Below, piece after piece: positions 26,762 to 34,711 of a stretch of DNA of 35,021 nucleotides. Source of the DNA: Bacillus litorisediminis (GTDB lineage Bacteria > Bacillota > Bacilli > Bacillales > JC228). Location of the stretch: assembly GCF_022808645.1 (NCBI RefSeq), contig NZ_JAKZKT010000041.1, forward strand, positions 1 through 35,021. The letters run 5' to 3'. The notes under the pieces were generated by a model. That model ran no database searches, was not told the DNA's origin, and saw only the letters and a program-made list of their open reading frames with translations. The position numbers and the translations under genes were made by a program. How positions within the stretch are numbered: the stretch's first letter is position 1; the number at the start of each line of letters is the position of its first letter.

Positions 26762-27746
26762 GGTTTATATTCAGGAGGTTACTCGAAGGCTGCCGGAAAA
26801 GAATCGTGAGGATATTGCACTTGAGTTACAGTCAACGATAGAGGATATGCTGCCTGTTGATTACCGTGAGGAAGATGTAAAGACGGTTCTTGAAAAACTA
26901 GGGAGTCCAGTCGCATTGGCTAGCGGATACCAAGATCGGCCGATGCACCTTATTGGTCCTCGCTATTTTGATGTATATGTGACGCTGCTAAAAATGATTG
27001 TACCGATTGCCACTGTCAGTGCGCTAATCTCGATTATTGCCGAATATTTTATAGGATATGACGGGGAAGAAGCGGTATTGAATGTAATTTTAGATGTCAT
27101 TGGATTTGGCATATGGAGAATCATTGAAGTGGGGATCCACGTATTCTTTTGGCTCACTCTTGTGGTTGCTATTATAGAAAGAAAAGACAAAGAAAAAGAT
27201 AAGCAGCCATTAACAGCAAGCCTTAAAAAATGGACTCCTGATGATTTGAAAAATATCGCTTATATTCCAAAGAAAAAAGCGATTTCGAAATTAGAGGTAT
27301 TCGGAAATTTGATGTGGACCGCGATCTGGGCAACCCTTTATTTTTATGCGAATCAGCTTGTAGGTTTATATGAAGGCGGTGGAGATAGACTTGAATTTGT
27401 GATTCCGGCTGTCAACCATGAAGTTTTACTTCGGTATTGGCCAATCGTTGTTATTGTGATCGGTTTTGAAATAGCATTGGCTCTTTATAAATTACTCAAG
27501 GGACAATGGACAAAAAGAATGGCAATATATAATACTGCCCTCCAGATTATTGTAACGATTGTGTTCATTGTCATATTAATTGATCCAAATTTAATGAGCC
27601 AGGAGTTTATTACGTATATGACGGATTTATTTACTATTACCACGAATCAATTCAAAATGTGGATAGTTGGCGGTGGAATTTTCTTCTTTATGGCAGGTGC
27701 TGCCGTCAATGTATATGATGGATTCCGCAAGGCTAGAATTCGTTAA
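26748..27746 (+). CDS. HAAS-domain membrane protein, PadR partner
   Basis: 332 residues. The N-terminal ~70 residues (EVYIQEVTRRLPEKNREDIA, LELQSTIEDMLPVDYREEDV, KTVLEKLGSPVALASGYQDR) match the HAAS (permease prefix-like) signalling domain. Six hydrophobic segments follow, such as MIVPIATVSALISIIAEYF, IIEVGIHVFFWLTLVVAII and WPIVVIVIGFEIALALYKLL. It is probably an integral membrane sensor or effector whose gene is controlled by the overlapping padR. The start is a TTG with GGGAGAGG upstream. Function unknown. Confidence 0.8.
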   Translation: MNLIEVYIQEVTRRLPEKNREDIALELQSTIEDMLPVDYREEDVKTVLEKLGSPVALASGYQDRPMHLIGPRYFDVYVTLLKMIVPIATVSALISIIAEYFIGYDGEEAVLNVILDVIGFGIWRIIEVGIHVFFWLTLVVAIIERKDKEKDKQPLTASLKKWTPDDLKNIAYIPKKKAISKLEVFGNLMWTAIWATLYFYANQLVGLYEGGGDRLEFVIPAVNHEVLLRYWPIVVIVIGFEIALALYKLLKGQWTKRMAIYNTALQIIVTIVFIVILIDPNLMSQEFITYMTDLFTITTNQFKMWIVGGGIFFFMAGAAVNVYDGFRKARIR

Positions 27747-27798
27747 TTCGTATTTCCTTCATTAAAAGTAACTGGCGTTTTAAATGAATAAGCATCGG

Positions 27799-27819
27799 GC
27801 TGCATAAGCAGCTTTTTTT
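27799..27819 (+). terminator. Terminator of the padR-HAAS unit
   Basis: GCTGC-ATAA-GCAGC followed by seven T. It lies about 50 bp after the stop codon. Confidence 0.85.
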
Positions 27820-27955
27820 ATGGATTCCGAAGAAAAAATGTTTCTGCACATAATGGAGGTTTTGTTAAATTAGGTGAATTTCAGTTCTTTTACTTATTAG
27901 TTATCGGGGGATTTAGTGAAAGAAGAATTAATTGATTTTAAGATTGAGTCCATAT

Positions 27956-28010
27956 TCCTTGGTTTCGTTTTTCAAAAGAAAAGAACAGATGATCTCTCCC
28001 CATGTTTTTT
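27956..28010. repeat. Repeat-like leader upstream of the Gate-domain gene
   Basis: TTTCGTTTTTCAAAAGAAAA followed by GAACAGATGATCTCTCCCCATGTTTTTT resembles the right half of the palindromic repeat family. The same arrangement precedes the relic at 15430. Confidence 0.5.
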
Positions 28011-28083
28011 CCGAAAATCTTATGGGCAAACACACAATTCTTCTCCCGTACATACACTATCCAAAAAGCTTGGAGGTATGCCT

Positions 28084-29181
28084 ATGGAGCTAGATAAAGG
28101 AACAGATCTTCAGCCCAACCCTTCCCGAAAAAAATGGAACATCTATGAGATTATTGGATTATTGCTTGTAATCGCTTCTCTATCACTCTTATTATTCTCT
28201 CCTCATACACTTTCTCAATTGTTCGATACGATGATCAAAGAAGTGAAACCAGTGGTTGTGGATATCTTTTTGACCAGTGAAGTGGGAATTGCCATTATCG
28301 TGAGTGTCATTGTCGGAAGGATCTTGGAAAGGCTGGGATTCACGGATGGTTTGATTCGAATCTTTGTTCCGATTATGAAATGGTTCAAAATTAATCCGTC
28401 TGTTATTATCCCGAGTGTTTACAATATTCTTGGCGATATCAATGCGGCTGGAAAAATTGCTGGACCTATTTTAGTAAAAGCAAATGCCACAAAGGCTGAG
28501 CAAAAAATTGCGGTCGCCACAATGATTCAGTCTCCTCAGTCCTTTGCGACCTTTGTATTGGGACTGATTGCCTTATCAGCTTTTGGAATTACCGCATTCC
28601 CGCTTGTCATCCTTTCGATTTTTGCTCCATTAATTATCGTACCGTTTATTCTTTCAAAAATAATTTACCGTGATACACGCAGGGTTGAGTTGGAAGCGCT
28701 GCCACATTTCACGCCAAAAACTAGATTCCTAGATACAATTTTTTCATCGGCAAAGGAAGGTGCAGAACTTCTCTTTTTAATCATCATACCAGCAGTTGCC
28801 GCCGTATTTTTCTTTATCGGGATGTTCAAGTTTATTGGCATATGGGGTCCAATTGAAACGGGATTATCTTCAGCCCTCTCATTTCTAAGCATAGAGCCAA
28901 GTACCGGAATTGTTTCCATTCTTGCCGCCCCAACACTTGCTGTGGCTCAATTAGCAGAACTAGCCTCAAACATCGATCCCCGCTTAATTGTCGGTTCCTT
29001 TGTATTGGCGAACTCTGGTCTCCCGCTGTCCGTCATATTCGGTCAGGTTCCGGTTACCTGGGCCCAAAGCTCCGGACTAAACGAAAGGGAAGTCTTAGAA
29101 GCAGCGATCATTGGGACAGTACTTCGGGTGATTACTGCATGTATTTTAGGTTATTTTTTAACTCCATTTTTGGTGGGATAG
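28084..29181 (+). CDS. Nucleoside-recognition (Gate) domain membrane protein
   Basis: 365 residues with about eight hydrophobic segments. IIVSVIVGRILERLGFTDGL, PVYNILGDINAAGKIAGPIL-like sequence (PSVYNILGDINAAGKIAGP), PQSFATFVLGLIALSAFGIT and VGSFVLANSGLPLSVIFGQV have the character of Gate/nucleoside-recognition proteins related to spore maturation proteins and nucleoside transporters. The start at 28084 has GGAGG 7 bases upstream; a GTG-started reading from 27916 would translate repeat sequence and is rejected. It is followed after 3 bp by an amidohydrolase gene, suggesting import of a compound that the hydrolase opens (inference). A truncated copy lies at 15430-15888. Confidence 0.8.
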   Translation: MELDKGTDLQPNPSRKKWNIYEIIGLLLVIASLSLLLFSPHTLSQLFDTMIKEVKPVVVDIFLTSEVGIAIIVSVIVGRILERLGFTDGLIRIFVPIMKWFKINPSVIIPSVYNILGDINAAGKIAGPILVKANATKAEQKIAVATMIQSPQSFATFVLGLIALSAFGITAFPLVILSIFAPLIIVPFILSKIIYRDTRRVELEALPHFTPKTRFLDTIFSSAKEGAELLFLIIIPAVAAVFFFIGMFKFIGIWGPIETGLSSALSFLSIEPSTGIVSILAAPTLAVAQLAELASNIDPRLIVGSFVLANSGLPLSVIFGQVPVTWAQSSGLNEREVLEAAIIGTVLRVITACILGYFLTPFLVG

Positions 29182-29184
29182 AAT

Positions 29185-30417
29185 ATGGATTCGACATATA
29201 TTGTTCGAGGTAAACGGCTTGTAACGGTTAGTAAGAAAGGAACGATACATGACGGGGCAATGGCCATTGAAAATGGGAAAATCAAGGCAATTGGTCTTTG
29301 GAAAAATATGAAACATCAATACCCTGATTTTTTGGTGATGGATTATTCAAATCACGTGATTACACCATCTTTAGTAGACTGTCATACTCATTTACTTGAA
29401 TTTGCTCCGACCTCATTGTACCCCGTCACTCCCGAAACCCATTTTCATGCCGGAAGAGCGATATTGCTTAAGGCTTTATCAGCAGGTATAACAGCTATTG
29501 GTGAACAGGTATGCGGGCATCCTTTATGTGATTTTTCCATGGAGGATTACAGGAGAATGTCGGCGGATTTTCCGATGGATATAAGCTTTGCGGCTGCAAG
29601 TATTTCGATAGGCTTTGAGAAATTAGCGCATTTCGCTTCAGTAACAAAGTCTCAATCCTTGAGAAAAGAAGATTTAGTCAATCCCCAAATCGTACGGAGC
29701 ATCGCAATGGAAAGTGATTATCCAGGCGAAAACATTTTTATTAATGCAACGCCTGCCAACTTTACAATCAATGAAGTGCCTCGCGCAGGTGAAATCATAT
29801 ACTCACTGGATGAGTTAAAACAAATCACTGATATTTATCATCATCTGGGAAAACAGATCGGAGCTCATGTGGCAGGTAAAGAAGGGATCAAACTAGCTTT
29901 AGAGGCTCAAATTGATGTATGTCATCATGTTCATGGAATTACGGAGGAATTGATGAATACAGCAGCAGAACAAGGGACGAAAGTTGTAGCAACCCCAATG
30001 GGAGGTACGCATCTTCCACCAAATGCACCTGAAGAAATTTTAAGTCTAGTAAAAAAGGGAATTCCCGTTTCCATCGCAACAGATGCCTATTTACCACCGT
30101 ACATGGGTACTGGTTGGCTCCCTTTTACCGACCCATCGCTAAAAGGACCGGACGTTTTAATGCTCATTGCATCTCCTAGTATGGTGCTCATGAAGCATAA
30201 TGGTTTTGATGAAAACGACATTTTGGCTTTAATTACGGCAAACCCTGCAGAACTGATGGGTAAAGGACAGCAGTATGGGCGGCTGCAGCCAGGAATGGAT
30301 GCTAGTTTCATAGTAAGCACTGGTGTCCCTGGGTTAGAGATTACAGATGTGAAGGATATTAAGTCTGTTTATTATAAAGGGGTAAAGGTTATTGAGCGTG
30401 GCAATAATGAACATTGA
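29185..30417 (+). CDS. Amidohydrolase-family metal-dependent hydrolase
   Basis: 410 residues, subtype related to imidazolonepropionase/prolidase-like amidohydrolases. Metal site residues visible: VDCHTHLLEF (His67, His69), IGAHVAGKEG (His228), VCHHVHGI (His247/248), and SIATDAYLPPYM (Asp300). The N- and C-terminal strands form the usual small beta-sandwich (GKRLVTVSKKGTIHDGAMAI; LQPGMDASFIVSTGVPGLEI). It would hydrolyse a cyclic amide or similar bond; substrate unknown. It is translationally close to the Gate-domain gene (3 bp gap). Its 3' end is found again in two degenerate copies at 15839-15888 and 32304-32492. Confidence 0.88.
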   Translation: MDSTYIVRGKRLVTVSKKGTIHDGAMAIENGKIKAIGLWKNMKHQYPDFLVMDYSNHVITPSLVDCHTHLLEFAPTSLYPVTPETHFHAGRAILLKALSAGITAIGEQVCGHPLCDFSMEDYRRMSADFPMDISFAAASISIGFEKLAHFASVTKSQSLRKEDLVNPQIVRSIAMESDYPGENIFINATPANFTINEVPRAGEIIYSLDELKQITDIYHHLGKQIGAHVAGKEGIKLALEAQIDVCHHVHGITEELMNTAAEQGTKVVATPMGGTHLPPNAPEEILSLVKKGIPVSIATDAYLPPYMGTGWLPFTDPSLKGPDVLMLIASPSMVLMKHNGFDENDILALITANPAELMGKGQQYGRLQPGMDASFIVSTGVPGLEITDVKDIKSVYYKGVKVIERGNNEH

Positions 30418-30429
30418 TAGCTGATAAGA

Positions 30430-30475
30430 CAAGGGGACGGTTCTCTTGTTTCATTTGTTATGCGAAGCGAGAGTT
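30430..30475. repeat. Left half of the GGGGACGGTTC palindromic repeat
   Basis: AAGGGGACGGTTCTCTTGTT TCATTTG, close to the start of the copy at 26061, but without a right-hand GAACCGTCCCC. Confidence 0.55.
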
Positions 30476-30527
30476 ACCGGATATGCTCGTTAATAGAGAA
30501 TATTGGTTAAATTTCTCTAGATTCTTC

Positions 30528-30558
30528 AGCTGTTTCTGTGCAGAAATCAGCTTTTTTT
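30528..30558 (+). terminator. Terminator of the Gate-domain/amidohydrolase unit
   Basis: AGCTGTTTCT pairs with AGAAA-T-CAGCT (one bulge) and is followed by seven T. Confidence 0.75.
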
Positions 30559-30692
30559 AGGTTGAAATTAAGATTCAGTAATGTTAGCTGTCCCCTCATA
30601 AAGGATAAACCTAGAGGAATAGGATAGTAGTAATTGATTGTGAACATTTATCTATCCTTAGCTAGCTGTGGTATCAGAAAGGAGAAATAACA

Positions 30693-32180
30693 ATGTCCAT
30701 TTATAGAACTCCGTTAACAACTGATCAAATGCTGTCGACCATCAGAAATGGACTTGGAATTTCACAGATCCAAAAAAAAATCATTATTGTCGGCGCAGGT
30801 ATGTCAGGATTAGTTGCTGCATCCCTGCTAAAGGATGCGGGACACGATATTACTATTTTAGAAGCAACCCATAGGGTTGGAGGTCGTGTTTTTACCAAAC
30901 GGGAACCATTTATGGACAATTTATATCTTGATATGGGTGCCATGCGTATTCCTCATAATCATTATTTAGTGTTGGAATACATTAAAAAATTCGGCCTGCG
31001 TATTAATCCTTTTTTGAATACCACTCCAAACGATCTCATTTATGCCAACGGAATTAAAACAAACCGAACGGTATATCTGCGGAACCCTGATATACTGAAG
31101 TACCCGGTAGAACCTCATGAAAAAGGTAAGTCTGCCGAAGAGTTACTTTTATTAGCAATCAAGCCGGTAGCTGATTTTATCAATCAAAATCCCATTCAAA
31201 ATTGGCCTATAGTCGTTAGGGAATTTGATAAATATTCAATGAGCTTTTTTTTAAAGCACAATCCTGTAGGGCCAAGTCTATCACCCGGTGCGATTGAGAG
31301 CATTAAGGTTCTTGTGGGTCTAGAGGGATTTCCAGAACTCTCTTTTCCCGCTATCCTTAGAGAGCTGTTGCCTCTATTTAGCCCAGACATAAAATTTTAC
31401 GAAATCGAGGGTGGTAATGACCGACTTCCCAATGCTTTCCTTCCGCAATTAAAGGAAAACCTTCACTTTGGATACCAAATGACAAGAATTGAGCAACACA
31501 ATAATCAAGTCACCATTTATTCCAGACACATCCAAAACCAACGGCCTTTAACAGTTACTGGTGACCTTGCTATTATAACGATTCCTTTTTCATTACTGCC
31601 ATTTGTAGAAATTGTACCGCGAGATTCTTTTTCCCATCATAAGTGGAAAGCTATACGAGAGCTTCACTATGTATCTTCTACAAAAATCGGACTGCAATTT
31701 AAAAACCGATTTTGGGAAAGAGAAGGAGTCAGGGGCGGTAAAATGATGACGGATTTACCAATCCGATTTGCTTACTATCCTAGCCATTTAATAGGTTCAA
31801 CCGGTTCAGGAATCATTTTGGCCAGTTATACGTGGGAAGATGATACGTTGTCATGGGATAATTTGTCAGAAGAAGACCGTATTCGAAATGCACTAGATAA
31901 CTTGAAAACCGTCCATGGTAAACAAGTAGAAGAAACGTTTTTAACAGGAGCTTCCCAGGTTTGGTCACAATATCCGTTTTCTGGCGGGGCATTCTCCATG
32001 TTCAAACCCGGGCAGGAAACAGAATTATTTCCTTACATCTCTACTCCTGAAGGAAGGGTCCATTTTGCTGGCGAGCATACATCCACTACTCCTGCTTGGA
32101 TTGAGGGTGCCATCCAATCAGGCATAAGGGTTGCCCACGAAGTAACCAACCTTCCGAGAACTTTTTTTAGTAGATACTAG
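30693..32180 (+). CDS. FAD-dependent amine oxidase (flavin monoamine / L-amino acid oxidase type)
   Basis: 495 residues. FAD dinucleotide motif IIVGAGMSGLVAASLLKDAG (GAGMSG at 34-39) with the following LEATHRVGGRVFTKR; C-terminal FAD motif GRVHFAGEHTSTTPAWIEGA IQSG. Between them, PFSGGAFSMFKPGQ is typical of bacterial L-amino acid/monoamine oxidases. It would oxidise an amine or amino acid to the imino form with production of hydrogen peroxide. No signal peptide. AAAGGAG lies 8 bases before the ATG. It is monocistronic. Substrate not determinable by eye. Confidence 0.88.
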   Translation: MSIYRTPLTTDQMLSTIRNGLGISQIQKKIIIVGAGMSGLVAASLLKDAGHDITILEATHRVGGRVFTKREPFMDNLYLDMGAMRIPHNHYLVLEYIKKFGLRINPFLNTTPNDLIYANGIKTNRTVYLRNPDILKYPVEPHEKGKSAEELLLLAIKPVADFINQNPIQNWPIVVREFDKYSMSFFLKHNPVGPSLSPGAIESIKVLVGLEGFPELSFPAILRELLPLFSPDIKFYEIEGGNDRLPNAFLPQLKENLHFGYQMTRIEQHNNQVTIYSRHIQNQRPLTVTGDLAIITIPFSLLPFVEIVPRDSFSHHKWKAIRELHYVSSTKIGLQFKNRFWEREGVRGGKMMTDLPIRFAYYPSHLIGSTGSGIILASYTWEDDTLSWDNLSEEDRIRNALDNLKTVHGKQVEETFLTGASQVWSQYPFSGGAFSMFKPGQETELFPYISTPEGRVHFAGEHTSTTPAWIEGAIQSGIRVAHEVTNLPRTFFSRY

Positions 32181-32303
32181 ATATCGCTTCACTCTTGTAA
32201 AATCTCCTCTTTATTACGTCTAAAAGCGATCTAAGGAAGAAAGTATAAAAAATCACCTTTTCGCTCAATTGAAGCTCAAAAAATTTAGGTAATGAAAGAG
32301 TAA

Positions 32304-32492
32304 GTTTTTAATATTAAGACAAACCCAGCGGAACTGATAGGTAAAGGTCAGCAGTATTGGCGCCTGCAGCAAGGCATGAATGCCAGTTTTATAGAAAGTA
32401 AGGGTGTTCCTGGGTTTAAGATCAAGCATGTAAAGGATATTAATGAGTTTATTATAAAGGGGTAAAGGTTATTGAGCGTGTTAATAGTTAAG
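32304..32492 (+). pseudogene. Degenerate 3' fragment of an amidohydrolase gene
   Basis: The DNA from 32304 matches the last ~180 bp of the amidohydrolase gene (30229 onward): AACCCAGCGGAACTGATAGG versus AACCCTGCAGAACTGATGGG, then GTAAAGGATATTAATGAG with a frameshift, and TTTATTATAAAGGGGTAAAG. There is no upstream part of the gene and no start. The fragment is followed by a palindromic repeat, as the intact gene is. Confidence 0.85.
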
Positions 32493-32499
32493 ACATACA

Positions 32500-32569
32500 C
32501 AGGGACGGTTCGCGTTATTCCTTCGTTGTTCGAAACGAAAGAAGCAGATGAACCGTCCCCATGTTTTTT
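32500..32569. repeat. Complete copy of the GGGACGGTTC palindromic repeat
   Basis: CAGGGACGGTTCGCGTTATT, central TTCGTTGTTCGAAACGAA, right end GATGAACCGTCCCCATGTTT. GGGACGGTTC and GAACCGTCCC are exact inverted repeats, and TTCGTT/AACGAA inside extends the hairpin. Confidence 0.8.
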
Positions 32570-32572
32570 GAA

Positions 32573-32990
32573 ATAATATTACCGTACTGTTCTCATTGAC
32601 CTTTGGTTCTAGAAACAAACAATAATCACGAATCTATTTCTTCACTGGTGCTTTCCATTTTTGATTACGGTACAAGAATATTTTTAATTAACTATTTGAA
32701 TTCATACCTAATTCCTTTGCCATCTGAATATCTACTTGAATTAATCGACAACCTTTTTCCCTCCCCATGTTTACTTACTTCCAACCAATTGATTACTAAC
32801 ACCACGAATACCGCCTAGTAATGCTGTATTAACAATGGCAACTTTGTTTCTTTCCAAAAGATTATAACTCTTGGTCCTTTTATGTTATAGCCTTACAAGC
32901 ACTTTTGCTAAACGATAGTGCATCTCACGTACACTTGGAACTTCTCCTAAAAATCTTTTAACATTTAATCATTTTTAAGAAACAAATTCT
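32573..32990. other. Intergenic region with possible minus-strand coding remnants
   Basis: No intact gene. On the minus strand two unlinked short frames look protein-like: KRFLGEVPSVREMHYRLAKV (about 32965-32900) and VAIVNTALLGGIRGVSNQLV (about 32850-32790, ending in a stop). They lack starts and are in different frames. I do not recognise the family. Confidence 0.3.
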
Positions 32991-33012
32991 ATTAATGTTC
33001 TGTTAAAATATA

Positions 33013-33026
33013 AGAACATACGTTCC
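33013..33026. promoter_or_regulatory. LexA/DinR-type SOS box
   Basis: GAACATACGTTC (33014-33025) fits the Bacillus core GAAC-RNRY-GTTC at every position; the outer C and G of the full 14-mer are A and C here. It lies just after a TAAAAT -10-like element (33004-33009) and 60-70 bp before the sigma-factor gene, a position expected for repression. Confidence 0.6.
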
Positions 33027-33084
33027 TCTTATGGTTGTTTTTTCTCTTTCTATTTCTCTTTAACTACTATGGAGGTGTTTAAAA

Positions 33085-33726
33085 TTGAAAAGATACACAA
33101 GCTTAGATGAATATAAAAATGATAATTCTGAGTTTCTGTCACAACCTATTGTAAAAAGTTTCTTTGAAGGTGAACCCGAAAATATAACTCTACTTGAGTC
33201 TGCTTTTGTTGATGGTAATGAAGAAGCCAAAAAACAATTAGATAACCGATTTGTAGAACACTTTTTTTTATATAGGTTAATGAAATACATTGCTACGCTA
33301 GCACAGCAATTTTCTAACGAATATGATCAGAAATGCCGTGAACAAAAGGAGCGCTATCAGTTATTAATTGATAAACCAAGTGAAAATGAAGATGATGTTT
33401 ACCCAATAATTGATTATCTTAGTTATAAACAACAAACATCAAAGGATGATGTCTTTAATACCGACCATACCCTGCTTGATTTAGCAGAAGATGAAACCCT
33501 TTACAATTCTCTAAAGAAATTAACAAACAAGGAACGAAAAGTTCTTGAATTCATTTTTATCTACCAGTTAAAGCAAGTTGAAATATCAGATTTGTTTGGA
33601 GATACTCCTCAAAACATTGGAAAAATAAAAAAAAGAGCACTAAAAAAGATAAAAGAATCATATAGAAAAGAGGTTAGTAAGAATGTTAATAAACAAGCAT
33701 ATCGACAAAAAGGAAATATTAACTAA
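33085..33726 (+). CDS. SigO (YvrI)-like sigma-70 family factor
   Basis: 213 residues. The C-terminal part, TLYNSLKKLTNKERKVLEFI FIYQLKQVEISDLFGDTPQN IGKIKKRALKKIKESY, is a sigma region 4 helix-turn-helix that would bind a -35 element. The N-terminal half is acidic and lacks an obvious region 2 core-binding/melting segment. In B. subtilis SigO (YvrI) has this make-up and requires the small RsoA (YvrHa) protein, which supplies region 2; a 77-codon gene overlaps this one and fits that role. The start is a TTG with GGAGGTG upstream. An alternative is a UviA/TcdR-like group factor. Confidence 0.7.
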   Translation: MKRYTSLDEYKNDNSEFLSQPIVKSFFEGEPENITLLESAFVDGNEEAKKQLDNRFVEHFFLYRLMKYIATLAQQFSNEYDQKCREQKERYQLLIDKPSENEDDVYPIIDYLSYKQQTSKDDVFNTDHTLLDLAEDETLYNSLKKLTNKERKVLEFIFIYQLKQVEISDLFGDTPQNIGKIKKRALKKIKESYRKEVSKNVNKQAYRQKGNIN

Positions 33727-33916
33727 AGCTTTAATATTGATGAATCCTAAGATAAAAAAATCGTTATTAAATGCTGATAAAAGTGTTAGAGAGGACTTAG
33801 AACAGGAGATAAAGTTAAAAGTAACTGACGCAGTTCTAAATGAAAAAATTAAATTCCCTCCAACATATAGTGATTATCATGATGAATTTAATAGAAAAAA
33901 TCGTACTGCGAGCTAA
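33683..33916 (+). CDS. RsoA-like co-sigma / HTH-domain small protein
   Basis: 77 residues, overlapping the sigma gene by 44 bp. The segment MNPKIKKSLLNADKSVREDL EQEIKLKVTDAVLNEKI resembles the region 2.1-2.2 helices of sigma factors (EDLEQEI...K), as in RsoA/YvrHa of B. subtilis (about 79 residues). It would provide core-RNA-polymerase contact for the preceding sigma factor. GAGGT lies 9-10 bases before the ATG. Confidence 0.65.
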   Translation: MLINKHIDKKEILTKALILMNPKIKKSLLNADKSVREDLEQEIKLKVTDAVLNEKIKFPPTYSDYHDEFNRKNRTAS

Positions 33917-33967
33917 TAGTCATGCCAATTTTTTCATGATTCAATTATAAATAAGGAGGTTTTTTAG

Positions 33968-34117
33968 ATGGAAGTACCACAAGTGATATCCATACTCGGT
34001 AATTTTGGATTTCCTGTTATGATTGCTATCTATCTTTTAGTGCGATTTGAGAAAAGAATAGAGGGATTAACTGAAGCTATCACTAAATTGCAGCAGATAA
34101 TGAATAATAAATTTTAG
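33968..34117 (+). CDS. yvrJ: YvrJ-family small membrane protein
   Basis: 49 residues: MEVPQVISILGNFGFPVMIA then IYLLVRFEKRIEGLTEAITK LQQIMNNKF. One membrane segment (about 8-26) followed by an amphipathic charged helix is the YvrJ pattern; it also resembles UviB/BhlA-type small holin-like proteins. AAGGAGG lies 9 bases upstream. It is the third gene after sigO-like and rsoA-like genes, as in the SigO regulon neighbourhood of B. subtilis. Confidence 0.75.
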   Translation: MEVPQVISILGNFGFPVMIAIYLLVRFEKRIEGLTEAITKLQQIMNNKF

Positions 34118-34170
34118 AACAAAGAATGTCACTGGAGATTTCATATCATGTTTCATTATCTCAAATACCC

Positions 34171-34200
34171 CCCCTATAATTATAGAATTATAGGGGTTTG
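34171..34200 (+). terminator. Hairpin terminator after yvrJ
   Basis: CCCCTATAATT (34171-34181) pairs perfectly with AATTATAGGGG (34186-34196), loop ATAG, followed by TTTG. The T run is short. Confidence 0.65.
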
Positions 34201-34384
34201 TAACAACTTTAGAGGAAATCTGGAACACTTAGTATTTTCGCAACCTCTTAGTTCACTTCGAGGATTTTGATAAACTTTGAATTAGTTTGATGATTAAGTT
34301 CAATTTTGTGGTCTCTGTCACTGAGTGAAAGAGAAACAAAAAGATCTTAGCCTTTTCATCTATTTTATTTTCCAAATACTGATT

Positions 34385-34711
34385 TTAAAAAGCGAAATAA
34401 ACAAAGAGTACACCAACGATTAACGTTATAAGCGAAGCAATATATTCTTTCGATCCCTTTCGATACTTCCAATCTATAAATGACTGGAAGCCGATTATAG
34501 CTATTATAAAAAGAATAAAAAACCACTTGATTGCTTCAATATTAATAAAAATGACGATAATAACTCCAAGTGCTGCAAGTATAATCCTTCCCCATCTTTC
34601 TATGTACTTACCGTCTTCTGAAATTTCCACTTTTTTAGTTCCAACAATCATTATACGTAATGCTAAATATGTAAGAGCAATTATTAGACCTATTAATCCA
34701 AAATTATCCAC
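34385..34711 (-). CDS. Small integral membrane protein, DUF4181-like
   Basis: 108 residues with four hydrophobic segments (FGLIGLIIALTYLALRIMIV, IILAALGVIIVIFINI, WFFILFIIAIIGFQSFI, YIASLITLIVGVLFVYFAF). Short polar loops include KKVEISEDGKYIERWGR and DWKYRKGSKEYIA, the latter resembling the W-K-Y-x-x-x-S-K-E-Y motif of DUF4181 proteins of Bacillus. The start is a GTG with AAGGAGG 7 bases upstream. Function unknown; single gene, convergent with yvrJ. Confidence 0.7.
   Translation of the reverse strand: MDNFGLIGLIIALTYLALRIMIVGTKKVEISEDGKYIERWGRIILAALGVIIVIFINIEAIKWFFILFIIAIIGFQSFIDWKYRKGSKEYIASLITLIVGVLFVYFAF

Noticed and set aside
27916-28083. N-terminal extension of the Gate-domain protein from a GTG at 27916
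   Set aside because: It translates sequence similar to the intergenic repeat, and a much better ribosome binding site and start occur at 28084.
32603-32818. 71-codon open frame on the plus strand
   Set aside because: No ribosome binding site, no similarity recognised, and the minus strand of the same stretch shows protein-like remnants.
33060-33290. Minus-strand open frame opposite the sigma-factor gene
   Set aside because: It lies antisense to a supported gene with a good ribosome binding site and shows no domain.
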